Part shown: one piece after another, positions 1 through 8,681 of the stretch
Position numbering within the stretch: the first letter of the stretch is position 1
Layout of the letters: each line of letters begins with the position of its first letter
Source: Streptomyces sp. R28
Lineage (GTDB): Bacteria; Actinomycetota; Actinomycetes; Streptomycetales; Streptomycetaceae
Direction of reading: 5' to 3'
NCBI RefSeq assembly: GCF_041052385.1
Contig: NZ_CP163439.1
Location: 5,631,001-5,695,000, forward strand
DNA length: 64,000 bases
Made by a program: the position numbers and the translations under genes
The notes under the pieces: model-generated
Databases searched by the model: none
The model's input: only the letters and a program-made list of their open reading frames with translations
Told to the model about the DNA's origin: nothing

Positions 1-2
1 AG

Positions 3-626
3 AGGGCCGTGCTGGCCGGCTTCGACTGGGGCTCACGCACCGCCGACATCGTCGCCGCGCTCTGGCCCGAACGCTGCAAGGCCCTGGTGTCGGTGAGCGG
101 ATACCTCGTCACCAACCTCGAAGCCAACCTGAAGCCGCTGTCGCCGCAGGCCGAACACGCTTGGTGGTACCAGTACTACTTCTCCACCGAGCGGGGCCGG
201 CTCGCCATGGAGGACAAGACCCTGCGCCACGACCTGACCAGGCTCGTCTGGGACACCGTCTCCCCGACGTGGGACTTCGACGACGCCACGTTCGAGCGCA
301 CCGCGGCAGCCTTCGACAACCCCGACTACGCGGCGGTCGTCATCCACAACTACCGCTGGCGGCTCGGCCTCGCGGACGGGGAGCGCCGCTACGACGGGTT
401 CGAGAAGCGGCTCGCCGCGCGGCCGGTCATCGAGGTGCCCACCCTCACGCTCGACGCCGAGCGGGATCCCTTCACCGCCCCGGGCGACGGCGCCTCGTAC
501 CGGGACAGGTTCACGGGCGCATACGAGCACCGCACCCTGCCGGGGATCGGCCACAACGTCCCCCAGGAGGCTCCAACGGCCTTCGCCCAGGCCGTCATCG
601 ACGTACATCACCTGCTGGACAAGTGA
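3..626 (+). CDS. Alpha/beta hydrolase, 5'-truncated by the window edge
   Basis: The frame is already open at base 3, so the start lies left of the window; 207 C-terminal codons are visible. Near the beginning is G-F-D-W-G-S, a nucleophile elbow whose nucleophile is aspartate (visible residue 8). This is the arrangement of epoxide hydrolases and haloalkane dehalogenases rather than serine esterases. A late G-I-G-H-N-V-P segment supplies the catalytic histidine. The likely role is cytoplasmic hydrolysis of an epoxide or C-halogen bond; the substrate cannot be read. A small gene follows 23 bp downstream on the same strand and is probably co-transcribed. The fold is confident, the exact reaction is not. 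Confidence 0.8.
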   Translation, partial: RAVLAGFDWGSRTADIVAALWPERCKALVSVSGYLVTNLEANLKPLSPQAEHAWWYQYYFSTERGRLAMEDKTLRHDLTRLVWDTVSPTWDFDDATFERTAAAFDNPDYAAVVIHNYRWRLGLADGERRYDGFEKRLAARPVIEVPTLTLDAERDPFTAPGDGASYRDRFTGAYEHRTLPGIGHNVPQEAPTAFAQAVIDVHHLLDK

Positions 627-649
627 CCCGGGAAGGGTGGAGTCTCATC

Positions 650-844
650 ATGGGAAGTCGGAACATCGCGGACGGCGCCTCGGTCGCACGCCGGGCCCGG
701 TTCGGTGCCTTGCCCGAGCGTGTTCGCTACGAGGACATGGTCGAGGAGAAGGTGGCGGTGCCGAACGATCCGGCGCGGTACGCCCACGACGTCGAGGGAT
801 CGTGGAGGTCCTTCGCCTGTCTCGCCGCCGACCTGGGGCTGTGA
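650..844 (+). CDS. Small hypothetical protein, 64 aa
   Basis: ATG at 650 follows a GGTGGAG-type ribosome binding site and lies 23 bp after the hydrolase stop, so the two probably form an operon. The product is soluble and charged, with no signal peptide or membrane segment. It contains an R-Y-E-D-M-V-E-E-K-V-A-V-P-N-D-P-A-R-Y stretch that looks like real coding sequence. I do not recognise the family. Codon usage matches its neighbours. Confidence 0.5.
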   Translation: MGSRNIADGASVARRARFGALPERVRYEDMVEEKVAVPNDPARYAHDVEGSWRSFACLAADLGL

Positions 845-895
845 CGTGATCCGTAGTGGTTGCCCGGCGTGGCGGTCACCGGTCAGAATGGTGAT

Positions 896-1456
896 GTGAA
901 CCTCGACCACATCTTCGTCTGCGGAAACCCGGCACTCGACTTCGCCGCAACGCTCCGAGCGCGCCGTTCGCTGCGCTTCGAGATGTTCGCGACACCGGAC
1001 AGACTGAACGCATGGTACGTGGAGTCCGGCATCGTCGATGCGGTCTCCCCAGGTCAGGAGGCCGACGTGGAGCAGGCGACGACGGTCCGGGAAGCCGTCT
1101 ACCGGCTGGTCACCGCCCGTCGGCTCGGAGAGGAGTACGACGGGGCGGCGCTGACTTTGGTGAACAACGCGGCACGCAAGCCGGCCGCCGTGCCGCAGCT
1201 CACCCCGTCGGGGCGGTGGACGCAGGCAACGCCCGAAGAAGCCCTCTCCATGGTGGCGCGCCACGCCATCGAGCTCCTGAGCGGGCCGGACGTCCCGCTG
1301 CTCAAGGAGTGCGGCAACCCGGAGTGCACCCGCACCTACATCGACCGCTCGCGGGGCATGCGCCGGCAGTGGTGCGGGATGGAGTCCTGCGGCAACAGGA
1401 TCAAGGCAGCCGCGTACCGCGCCCGCAAGAAGACCGCGCCCGCAGCGGCCCATTGA
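896..1456 (+). CDS. CGNR zinc-finger (ABATE-domain) regulator
   Basis: This is a 186-aa protein of the ABATE/CGNR family, presumed stress-linked transcription regulators of actinobacteria. The N-terminus has the family signature F-V-C-G-N-P-A-L-D-F. The C-terminus has a zinc finger with cysteines at about residues 139, 144, 160 and 165; the last begins the C-G-N-R box and is followed by a basic K-A-A-A-Y-R-A-R-K-K tail. I chose the GTG at 896 because the conserved N-terminus starts there; an in-frame TTG at 860 would add 12 unconserved residues. The gene stands 51 bp after the small gene and could be read with it. Target genes are unknown. Confidence 0.85.
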   Translation: MNLDHIFVCGNPALDFAATLRARRSLRFEMFATPDRLNAWYVESGIVDAVSPGQEADVEQATTVREAVYRLVTARRLGEEYDGAALTLVNNAARKPAAVPQLTPSGRWTQATPEEALSMVARHAIELLSGPDVPLLKECGNPECTRTYIDRSRGMRRQWCGMESCGNRIKAAAYRARKKTAPAAAH

Positions 1457-1616
1457 CCCGCCGCCCCTCTCGCCGGAGTGCGGCCGGATCACGAAATTCC
1501 GCCGCTTGGTGAGAGAAGTGCCCTGCTCGGTGAGAAAACGGAATCCGCCCGCTGTGCGGCAGCGGGTCTCCGTGCCATGATCCTCGCCCTGACGTTCGAG
1601 CAGAGATCGGGCTGCC

Positions 1617-4600
1617 ATGCCTTCCCACAGACGCCGCTTCCTCGCTGTCCCGGTAGCCCTCACGGCGCTCGCCACAGCCCAGGCCGCCATCCCGGTCACG
1701 GCCCACGCCGCGCCGGTGACCGAGGTGTCGACCACGCTGCCCGCGCGGATGACCTCCGTGCCCGCCGCGGACGAGATATCCGGTTCCGGTCAGGCGGTCG
1801 TCTGGCGTCAGAAGACCTCCGCCGACACGCAGGCGCACGGCTGGCTCGCCGTCTCCGGAGGCACCCCCCAGGACCTCGGCCGACTTGCCGACACCAGCGA
1901 AGGGGTGAACGTCGACGCGGTGTCCGTGCAGGACGCGGTGGTGGCCGTCGCGACCTCCGCCAACCCGAACGGTGATCTCGCCGACCATGTCACGTTGCGC
2001 CACCTCGGCTCCGGTGACGAGGACGTTCTTCCGGTCGCCTACGACAGTTCGGGAGCCGCGAGGGACGAGCGTTACCGTGCGCAGGCAGGCGACGGCATCC
2101 TCGTCCAGCAGAGCTACGACACCGACGACTCCGCCCGTCGCGTACGCCTGCTGCTGCGCACCCCCGGCGGGGAGGACCGGACGCTGCTGTCCGACGACGC
2201 GCAGTACGAAGTCCTCGCCTCGGACGCACACGGCGCCCTGGTGCGCCTGCGGACCGCGCCCGGCTGGGACCACAGGATCGTGTACGTCGACTTCGCCACC
2301 GGCGCGACGGTCACCGTGGCGGAGCCCACGACCGACGAGCTGCCGCAGGGCCTGGAGTTCACCCCCAGCCATGTCGGGGTCATCGACGGCTCGACCCTGA
2401 CCGAATGGCGGCGGTCGGCGCCCGGGGACGGCTCGTCCACCGTCACCCTGCCCGTCGGCGGGGCGCACTGGATCAGCGACGACACCCTCGCCTGGTACCA
2501 CTTCGACTCGGCGGACGGAGGCATCTCCGAACTGTTCGCGATGGCCAGGGACGGCTCCACCGCGGCGAAGGACCTCGGCGGAACCTTCACCGACCTCTCG
2601 GTCGGCGACGACGGCAAGATGCGCGTGACGCTCTACCGGCCCGATGTGGACGCCGCGATCCAGACCCTCGCCGACGGCCGGGTGTCCACCGCCGCCGGCG
2701 ACGCCACCACGATCCCCGCCGGCCCCGCCAGGCTGGACGCCCTGGCCCTGTCCCGTGGTGCGCTCTACACGGCCGACGACTCCTCCCGTCAGCAGGGCGT
2801 CCTGCTCCGCTCGAACCTGTCGGCCGGCCCGTCCGGGGCCTCGGCGAGCACGCCGTCCCGGGTACTGGCCTACTCCGACGGCCTGGTCCACCAGACCCTG
2901 GCCGCCGCCGGTGGACGCGTCCTGGTCCTGCAGGGCGGTCCGCCCGCGCTGGCCCACCTCCAGGTGTACGAGAACGGCAAGCTGGTCGGCACACAGCTGG
3001 ACTCCTCCCACCCCTCGGACCTGAAGGTCGTGGACTTCGACGGTGAGCACGTCCTGCTGACGGACGGCACGACCCAGTCCGACGGCACTCTTCTCCTCGA
3101 CACCATCGCCGACGACCACAGGCAGTGGGTGCCGGCCGGCTCCGCTCTCGACGGCGGCGCCGTCTATTCCCCGGTGCGCAACGGCGCCACGTCCACCTGG
3201 TCGATCCGCCGGACCGACCTGACCACCGGCACCGCCACCACGGTCGCCACCGTGAACTGCCTTCCCGGTGGCCTCCAGGTGCGCGGCTCCCGGATCCTGC
3301 TCACCACCTGCGGGGCCGCCTCCACCACCGGCCTGCTGCTCAAGGCGGGGAGCTCGACCGGCACCACCGTCGACGCCTCCGTCCACACGCCGATCCTCGG
3401 CACGGACGTGCTCTACACCTTCACCAAGTCCTCGGACGGCGGCTCCATCACGCTGAACGCCCAGCAGCTGGGCGGGACGGCGACCGCGGCACAGCCCCTG
3501 TTCGCCCTCCCCCAGAAGGCCGACTCCGCCGCCGCCGACCGGTGGGCGGTCGACCGTGACGCGCCCTGGGCAGCCTGGATGGACGACGCCGGCGTCACCC
3601 ACGTGACCTGGGCGGGCGTACCCACCGCCGCCTCGGCCGCCGCCTCCACCGGCTTCAGCCCCAACGGCGACGGATCGTCCGACACCTGGACGCCGACCTG
3701 GACCTACAACCGGCCCGTGAGCTGGACGCTCACCCTCAAGTCCGGTACCACGCAGGTGCGTTCCCTGGCCGGTACGTCATCCGACGGCAAGGTCGCACCA
3801 GTGTGGAACGGCACGACGCAAACGGGCGGAGCGGCCGCCGAGGGCGCGTACACCTGGACGCTGACCGTGCGCGACACCGTCACCGGCCGGGCGGCAGCCG
3901 ACGCCGGCGGCAAGGTGACCCTGCGCCGGGTGGTCCCCGTCGCCGCCGTCACCGCGCCGACCCTCGCGAGCAGCGCGGCGACGAGCGCCGCGGTGCCGGT
4001 CGCCTGGTCGGCGAAGACCGCGGGCGTGAAGTCGTACGACGTCGGCTGGCGCGTCACCACCCGTGACAGCGCGGGCGTGTGGAAGCTCGGGCCGCTGCAC
4101 ACGTGGCGCACCTCCACCACGGCCACCTCCGCGGTCTTCGGCAAAGCGGGCAGCCCCGTGACGCCCGGGCCCGGACTCACCTACCGGTTCTACGTCCGCG
4201 CCCACGACGACGCCGGCCAGACCGGCTCCTGGAGCAAGGCGGCGACCACCGGCATCCCGGTCGACGACCGTGCGACGGCACTGCACTACACGGGCACGTG
4301 GAAGTCGGTGGCGGCAACCTCCGCCTGGTCCGGCACCGAACGTACCTCCGCCACCAAGGGGGCGTACGTCTCCTTCTCGGCGGACGGCACCGAGCTGCGC
4401 ATCGTGGCGACCCGGAAGTCGAACGGCGGGCGCTTCGCGGTCGTGGTGGACGGCAAGACGGTCGGCACGGTGAACACCTACGCCGCGAACACCGCCTACC
4501 GGCAGGTGGTGTTCACCTACACGCTCGGCACCACGATCACCGCCCACAACGTGCAGTTGCGGGTCCTCGCCGGCAGCACGCCCGCACGATCCACTGTCAC

Positions 4601-4628
4601 CCTGGACGCCGTCATGGTCACCCGCTGA
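1617..4628 (+). CDS. Large secreted protein: beta-propeller, FlgD-type Ig, FN3 and C-terminal beta-sandwich
   Basis: The 1003-aa product starts with a twin-arginine-like or Sec signal (R-R-R-F then a hydrophobic run ending A-H-A-A around residue 33). Residues about 40-670 are repetitive beta-rich sequence consistent with a propeller. At about 680 an F-S-P-N-G-D-G motif opens a FlgD-like Ig domain, the type also seen in surface proteins and secreted hydrolases. An FN3-like domain follows (about 795-880). The last ~120 residues form a beta-sandwich resembling carbohydrate- or ligand-binding modules. No catalytic motif was found. It probably acts outside the cell as an adhesive or binding protein. 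It is convergent with the MerR gene, whose stop is 24 bp away. Confidence 0.75.
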   Translation: MPSHRRRFLAVPVALTALATAQAAIPVTAHAAPVTEVSTTLPARMTSVPAADEISGSGQAVVWRQKTSADTQAHGWLAVSGGTPQDLGRLADTSEGVNVDAVSVQDAVVAVATSANPNGDLADHVTLRHLGSGDEDVLPVAYDSSGAARDERYRAQAGDGILVQQSYDTDDSARRVRLLLRTPGGEDRTLLSDDAQYEVLASDAHGALVRLRTAPGWDHRIVYVDFATGATVTVAEPTTDELPQGLEFTPSHVGVIDGSTLTEWRRSAPGDGSSTVTLPVGGAHWISDDTLAWYHFDSADGGISELFAMARDGSTAAKDLGGTFTDLSVGDDGKMRVTLYRPDVDAAIQTLADGRVSTAAGDATTIPAGPARLDALALSRGALYTADDSSRQQGVLLRSNLSAGPSGASASTPSRVLAYSDGLVHQTLAAAGGRVLVLQGGPPALAHLQVYENGKLVGTQLDSSHPSDLKVVDFDGEHVLLTDGTTQSDGTLLLDTIADDHRQWVPAGSALDGGAVYSPVRNGATSTWSIRRTDLTTGTATTVATVNCLPGGLQVRGSRILLTTCGAASTTGLLLKAGSSTGTTVDASVHTPILGTDVLYTFTKSSDGGSITLNAQQLGGTATAAQPLFALPQKADSAAADRWAVDRDAPWAAWMDDAGVTHVTWAGVPTAASAAASTGFSPNGDGSSDTWTPTWTYNRPVSWTLTLKSGTTQVRSLAGTSSDGKVAPVWNGTTQTGGAAAEGAYTWTLTVRDTVTGRAAADAGGKVTLRRVVPVAAVTAPTLASSAATSAAVPVAWSAKTAGVKSYDVGWRVTTRDSAGVWKLGPLHTWRTSTTATSAVFGKAGSPVTPGPGLTYRFYVRAHDDAGQTGSWSKAATTGIPVDDRATALHYTGTWKSVAATSAWSGTERTSATKGAYVSFSADGTELRIVATRKSNGGRFAVVVDGKTVGTVNTYAANTAYRQVVFTYTLGTTITAHNVQLRVLAGSTPARSTVTLDAVMVTR

Positions 4629-4652
4629 GCCGACCCGCTCGCGCCCGCGAGG

Positions 4653-5003
4653 TCAGCTCGAACCGGGACCCGAACTGTCGGACGTCGCGCTCGCGGCACG
4701 GCGGTACTCGGCGTTGATGCGCTGCGCTTCCTCGAGCTGGTCCTCGAGGATGACGATGCGGCAAGCAGCCTCGATCGGGGTTCCCCTGTCGACGAGCTCG
4801 CGGGCGCGAGCGGCCACCCGCAGTTGGTACCGGGAGTACCGGCGATGTCCGCCCTCCGAGCGCAGCGGAGTGATCAGACGAGCCTCACCGATGGCTCGGA
4901 GGAAGGCGGGGGTCGTGCCGAGCATTTCGGCGGCCCGGCCCATGGTGTACGCGGGGTAGTCGTCGTCGTCCAGACGATCGCCGAGCGGATTATCTGCTGC
5001 CAT
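4653..5003 (-). CDS. MerR-family transcriptional regulator, 116 aa
   Basis: The N-terminal part has the MerR winged helix: Y-T-M-G-R-A-A-E-M-L-G-T-T, then L-R-x-I-G-E-A-R-L-I-T-P, then G-G-H-R-R-Y-S-R-Y-Q-L. A short coiled-coil helix (about residues 85-110) allows dimerisation. There is no C-terminal effector domain and no metal-binding cysteines, so it belongs to the short, ligand-unknown class. I chose ATG at 5003 because it follows a GAGGTGA site and gives the usual length; an upstream in-frame extension would run through the hairpin at 5029-5060. Confidence 0.8.
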   Translation of the reverse strand: MAADNPLGDRLDDDDYPAYTMGRAAEMLGTTPAFLRAIGEARLITPLRSEGGHRRYSRYQLRVAARARELVDRGTPIEAACRIVILEDQLEEAQRINAEYRRAASATSDSSGPGSS

Positions 5004-5028
5004 GTCACCTCGTTGTGCAACGCGTCGA

Positions 5029-5060
5029 GGGGCCCCGGTGCCGTACGGCACCAGGGCCCC
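5029..5060. promoter_or_regulatory. Inverted repeat upstream of the MerR gene
   Basis: A 14-nt arm and its complement, with one mismatch, surround the central tetranucleotide GTAC. It sits 26-57 bp upstream of the MerR start on the coding side. It could be an autoregulatory operator (MerR proteins bind dyads) or a transcribed hairpin. No T-tract follows on either strand, so an ordinary terminator is less likely. Confidence 0.4.
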
Positions 5061-5623
5061 GAAGGGAATTCAACACCATCTGTCGGCCCTCATGCTGTGC
5101 CGACCTTCTGTTTCCGCTACCCGGCCCGGCGAGGGCAGGGGTGCGGGGATCGCGGCTGCGTGACCGGGGACCACCATCCATTCCGGGGTCTTGCGGTACC
5201 CGGACCGAGCGCTTGTCGGGCCGGGCGATCCTGATGGCGTCTGCTCCTCCGTTCTTCCTCTGAGCCAATCACTGTGCTGAACGGGTACTGTGGTACTGCA
5301 TCGGTGATGCTGACGGCAGCCCCTCGACCTGCGGGCTGCCCAGTGCGGCTCTCAGTCCCGTCACCGTTCCGCGAACACCTTGGCTTCGGAACTCCAGAGC
5401 CACACCGACCTGCGAACTTCAGCTACTGCTACCCGCCAGTTCGTGTCTGTCGGGTCTTGCTTGACCGTCTCAACGAGAAAAAGCGTAACCGTGCCAGGAG
5501 GCAATGTCTACTCTCGCAAGAACAGATTTTGGCGTTCGGGTGACACAGGCATCCTGAGGCCTGCGGGAGCGCGTGGAAGAGGTCCCGTCTCGGTCATCGC
5601 GGGCGGTGAGACGGCGATACGAC
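5061..5623. other. Non-coding stretch of about 560 bp
   Basis: No convincing gene is seen on either strand. It contains a small hairpin at 5315-5340 (8-bp stem) and a comparatively AT-rich patch at about 5460-5545. That patch contains TTGACC followed by an A-rich run, then AGGAGG two bases before an ATG that opens only 17 codons. The spacing is too short for a good ribosome binding site, so I do not call a gene there. Confidence 0.5.
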
Positions 5624-5663
5624 GAAGAGGGCCCTGCCGACGCGCGTCGGCAGGGCCCTCTTC
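5624..5663 (-). terminator. Perfect 40-nt palindrome, probable terminator of the cold-shock locus
   Basis: A 19-bp perfect stem with a self-complementary CG centre lies 36 nt past the stop of the 102-aa gene on the minus strand. It has no long T-tract, which is usual in Streptomyces. It would end transcripts that come through the cspA-helicase-CBS genes. Confidence 0.75.
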
Positions 5664-5699
5664 GGGCCTGTGCTGGCGGTTTCCCGCCGGGTCTCACAT

Positions 5700-6008
5700 C
5701 TACGCGGAGACGGTGCCTCCGAGCAGCGCCGACGCGGTGAGGAGCGAGGTGGGGACGTCCACCGGCGCTGTCTGCGGGTGCTCGTGACAGGTGAAGCCGA
5801 GGCGGGTCAGGGCCCGCACGACCTCGCCGCTGGTGAAGTCGCGGCGGTCCTGTCGGGTGATGACCTGGCCCACTTGCTTGACCGGGTAGCGGCGGCGGCC
5901 GACGGTCACGGACTCACCCGTGACGATCTCGGGCCTGACGCCCTTCATCGAGGCCACCACCCCGTCCTTGGTCAGCTCGAACGGGTACCGGGCGATGACA
6001 CAGCGCAT
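5700..6008 (-). CDS. Conserved 102-aa protein of the cold-shock/helicase locus
   Basis: The protein begins M-R-C-V-I-A-R-Y-P-F-E-L-T and contains V-T-G-E-S-V-T-V-G-R-R-R-Y-P-V-K-Q-V-G-Q-V-I-T-R-Q-D-R-R-D, a pattern I associate with a small Streptomyces family found near cspA and DEAD-box helicase genes. It has no signal peptide or membrane segment and only one internal cysteine. Function is unknown. Its position as last gene of the minus-strand run (CBS gene 47 bp upstream, strong terminator downstream) suggests a role in the same low-temperature RNA response. ATG at 6008 has a TGAGGC site. Confidence 0.7.
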   Translation of the reverse strand: MRCVIARYPFELTKDGVVASMKGVRPEIVTGESVTVGRRRYPVKQVGQVITRQDRRDFTSGEVVRALTRLGFTCHEHPQTAPVDVPTSLLTASALLGGTVSA

Positions 6009-6055
6009 GATGCCTCACAGGGATGAAGGGAGACGGGCTGAACGGGCGAGGTGGA

Positions 6056-6331
6056 TCAGCGGGCGAGGGTGAGGACGTCCCGTAGACGGAGCCGGTCCGT
6101 GTAGGCGGAGCTGCGGCGCAGAACGGCGAGTCCGGCCAGGGTGATCAGGCCCGTGCTCTGCTCGTCCCCGTCGCACAGGATGAGGTGATCGACCCGGGCA
6201 CCGGCCATGAGGGACAGCGCCACCTCGACCGTCATGTCGTCACAGACCCGAGGTCCGGACGCGTCCCTGCCGTCGATCACGGCCTTCAGGGAGGAATCCA
6301 CTCCATGGTGCTGCATCTGAGCCGGCGTCAT
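6056..6331 (-). CDS. Small single-CBS-domain protein, 91 aa
   Basis: The sequence R-V-C-D-D-M-T-V-E-V-A-L-S-L-M-A-G-A-R-V, then H-L-I-L-C-D and G-L-I-T-L-A-G-L, matches one CBS half: the conserved threonine-rich start, the beta hairpin, and a helix. CBS modules work as pairs, so this likely dimerises and may bind an adenosine nucleotide. ATG at 6331 is chosen because GGAGG lies 7 nt upstream; a longer open frame to 6565 overlaps the helicase end without a start signal. It follows the helicase gene by 67 bp and is likely co-transcribed. Confidence 0.75.
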   Translation of the reverse strand: MTPAQMQHHGVDSSLKAVIDGRDASGPRVCDDMTVEVALSLMAGARVDHLILCDGDEQSTGLITLAGLAVLRRSSAYTDRLRLRDVLTLAR

Positions 6332-6398
6332 AGGTGCCTCCTGCTGGAAGGGGTGGAAGCCCGTGATGGGCAGGGACGGGCTGGTGCACGCGGCGGCT

Positions 6399-7883
6399 CT
6401 AGGCGGCCGAGTCGAAGCCGGTCCGGCGCGGTGCCCTGCGGCGCGCGGCTTCGCCGACGGGTCGGCCCTGGCCGGCCGGGCCCCGGCGTCCCCGACGGCC
6501 CCGGGACGAGGAAGACGCGCCGCGGGGACGCTCCGCCTCGGGCGCGGTGATGACGACCGGGACACCGGAAGGGGCCTGGGCGCCGGTGATGCGGCTGAGC
6601 TCGGCCTCGCCCGAACGCACCTGGGCGATCCGGGGGGTGATGCCCGCCGAAGCCATCAGCCGGCTCACCTCGCGACGCTGGTCACGGGTCACCAGGGTGA
6701 CGACGCTGCCGGACTCGCCGGCACGGGCCGTACGGCCGCCGCGGTGCAGGTAGTCCTTGTGGTCGGTGGGCGGATCCACGTTGACGACCAGGTCGAGATT
6801 GTCGACGTGGATCCCGCGCGCCGCGACGTTGGTCGCCACCAGCACCGTCACATGCCCGCTCTTGAACTGGGCCAGGGTCCGGGTGCGCTGCGGCTGGGAC
6901 TTGCCACCGTGCAGGGCCGCGGCGCGGACACCGCTGCTCAGCAGGTGCTTGGTCAGCCGGTCCACCGCGTGCTTGGTGTCCAGGAACATGATCACTCGGC
7001 CGTCCCGGGCCGCGATCTCGGTGGTCGTCTGATGCTTGTCCGCGTCGTGCACATGCAGCACGTGGTGCTCCATCGTGGTGACCGCGCCCGCCGACGGGTC
7101 GACGGAGTGGACCACGGGGTCGGTCAGGTAGCGCCGGACCAGCAGGTCGACGTTGCGGTCCAGGGTGGCCGAGAAGAGCATCCGCTGCCCGTCGGGACGC
7201 ACCTGGTCGAGCAGGGCGGTGACCTGGGGCATGAAGCCCATGTCGGCCATCTGGTCGGCCTCGTCGAGGACCGTGATGGCGACGTCGTCGAGCCGGCAGT
7301 CGCCCCGGTCGATGAGGTCCTTGAGCCGTCCGGGCGTCGCGACGACCACCTCGGCCCCGGCGCGCAGCGCACCGGCCTGCCTGCCGATGGACATCCCGCC
7401 GACGACGGTGGCCAGGCGCAGGCTCACGGAGCGGGCGTACGGGGTGAGCGCGTCGGTGACCTGCTGGGCCAGCTCACGGGTCGGGACGAGAACGAGGGCG
7501 AGCGGCTGCCGCGGCTCGGCACGCCTGCCCGCCGTACGGGCCAGGAGGGCGAGGCCGAAAGCGAGGGTCTTGCCCGAGCCGGTGCGGCCACGGCCGAGTA
7601 CGTCACGGCCGGCCAGGGAGTTCGGCAGGGTCGCCGCCTGGATCGGGAACGGTACGGTCACGCCCTCGTGGCCGAGCGTGGCCAACAGCCGTGCGGGCAT
7701 GGCGAGATCGGCGAACGCCTCGACGGCGGGCAGCGCGGGCGTCACCGTCTTCGGCGGCGCGAACTCACCCTGAACGGTCTGTCGATTTCCGTAGGATTTG
7801 GAACGGCGCGGACCGCCGGAGCGGCCGGCGGCGGCCCCTCCACCGGAGCGGCCACGGGTGTGGGGTGTGCGCGTGCGATTCAT
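6399..7883 (-). CDS. DEAD-box ATP-dependent RNA helicase
   Basis: The 494-aa product has all helicase motifs in order: F-P-I-Q (Q-motif region, about 79-82), Walker A G-R-T-G-S-G-K-T (99-106), P-T-R-E-L-A (134-139), D-E-A-D (207-210), S-A-T (238-240) and H-R-G-G-R-T-A-R (380-387). The first 45 residues and last ~50 are rich in Arg and Gly, typical RNA-binding tails of cold-induced helicases such as CsdA/RhlE types. It should unwind structured RNA in the cytoplasm. The gene lies 175 bp downstream of cspA on the same strand with a terminator hairpin in between, so expression probably depends on readthrough or its own promoter. Confidence 0.93.
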   Translation of the reverse strand: MNRTRTPHTRGRSGGGAAAGRSGGPRRSKSYGNRQTVQGEFAPPKTVTPALPAVEAFADLAMPARLLATLGHEGVTVPFPIQAATLPNSLAGRDVLGRGRTGSGKTLAFGLALLARTAGRRAEPRQPLALVLVPTRELAQQVTDALTPYARSVSLRLATVVGGMSIGRQAGALRAGAEVVVATPGRLKDLIDRGDCRLDDVAITVLDEADQMADMGFMPQVTALLDQVRPDGQRMLFSATLDRNVDLLVRRYLTDPVVHSVDPSAGAVTTMEHHVLHVHDADKHQTTTEIAARDGRVIMFLDTKHAVDRLTKHLLSSGVRAAALHGGKSQPQRTRTLAQFKSGHVTVLVATNVAARGIHVDNLDLVVNVDPPTDHKDYLHRGGRTARAGESGSVVTLVTRDQRREVSRLMASAGITPRIAQVRSGEAELSRITGAQAPSGVPVVITAPEAERPRGASSSSRGRRGRRGPAGQGRPVGEAARRRAPRRTGFDSAA

Positions 7884-7996
7884 GCGGAACCTTCCTTGAT
7901 GCGGCGCGTATCAAGGAATTCCCGCAGCAGACAAGCGGCGCAGAGAATCGCGAGAACGAGCCAAAGACGATGGGTGCTGCGCCCTGAAATGCAGCG

Positions 7997-8032
7997 AGCT
8001 GGGGCCCGCACCCCAAGGTGCGGGCCCCAGCT
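7997..8032 (-). terminator. Terminator or attenuator between cspA and the helicase gene
   Basis: A perfect 16-bp GC-rich stem with a CCAA loop starts 26 nt after the cspA stop. It probably ends most cspA messages and lets a fraction continue into the helicase gene. Confidence 0.8.
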
Positions 8033-8058
8033 GCGAAGTATGCGCGTCGGCGCCGGTA

Positions 8059-8262
8059 TCAGGCGGGGACGATGTTCTCGGCCGTCGGGCCCTTCTGGCC
8101 CTGCGCGATGTCGAAGGACACCTTCTGGCCTTCCAGCAGCTCGCGGAAGCCCTGGGCGGCGATGTTCGAGTAGTGGGCGAAGACGTCGGGGCCGCCGCCG
8201 TCCTGCTCGATGAAGCCGAAGCCCTTTTCCGCGTTGAACCACTTCACGGTGCCAGTAGCCAT
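8059..8262 (-). CDS. CspA-family cold-shock protein
   Basis: A 67-aa protein starting M-A-T-G-T-V-K-W-F-N with RNP1 K-G-F-G-F-I (13-18) and RNP2 V-F-A-H-Y (27-31), the nucleic-acid-binding face of the cold-shock OB fold. It should act as an RNA chaperone and single-stranded nucleic-acid binder. Length and sequence match the common Streptomyces Csp proteins almost exactly. A GGAG site lies upstream of ATG 8262. It heads the minus-strand cold-shock locus, with a leader region that contains an inverted repeat. Confidence 0.95.
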   Translation of the reverse strand: MATGTVKWFNAEKGFGFIEQDGGGPDVFAHYSNIAAQGFRELLEGQKVSFDIAQGQKGPTAENIVPA

Positions 8263-8289
8263 GTCATTTCTCCTTCGGAGGCGTTTTCA

Positions 8290-8312
8290 GGAATTCACCG
8301 TGTGTGAATTCC
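8290..8312. promoter_or_regulatory. Inverted repeat in the cspA leader
   Basis: Perfect 9-bp arms GGAATTCAC and GTGAATTCC are separated by 5 nt, 28 nt upstream of the cspA start. In this GC-rich genome an AT-rich dyad here is notable. It may be an operator or a leader hairpin that acts on translation at low temperature. Confidence 0.5.
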
Positions 8313-8681
8313 GTGTCGCCGTGCTGATTAACCCGTCGGAAATGAACCTTCTGGCAACCACACCTGCAACTGAGATCGACAGTAGCACGGTGCGATCGGC
8401 CCTGCACGGTCGATAATTCCGCTCCGGTCGGCGGTCGAGGAATACTCGCCGGGCGCCGCGTCTAATTCTCATTTCACGGGCACAGATTTTGCCCTCCGTC
8501 GGTGCGGCCTTCCGGCCGCGCACTTCCGTCCACAGCCCTGTGACCTCCCCCTACGGGAGATGTGCCGCTGCCACCGGCGTCAACGGATGGCACGGCGGCG
8601 AACGCCCCCAAAGTCCACTACGGCGAGGAAGGTCACATTCCGTGAAGAGCGTGGCGGCCCGGCGGTGCCCGCCACCACCCG
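8313..8681. other. Intergenic region upstream of cspA
   Basis: No gene is visible in about 370 bp. It holds the cspA promoter region and, at 8502-8523, a small GC-rich hairpin with a TTCC loop. The lower GC content at 8313-8490 fits a promoter and long untranslated leader. Confidence 0.5.

Noticed and set aside
1401..3602. Long open frame on the minus strand opposite the secreted propeller gene
   Set aside because: It is a shadow of GC-rich codon bias: Gly/Arg/Val-rich composition, no domain, no start signal.
5504..5557. 17-codon frame after AGGAGG
   Set aside because: Spacing of two bases is too short, and no conserved peptide or downstream gene supports a leader function.
6363..8213. 616-codon frame on the plus strand across the helicase and cspA genes
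   Set aside because: Antisense shadow; repetitive G/A/R composition, and the minus-strand genes have clear motifs.
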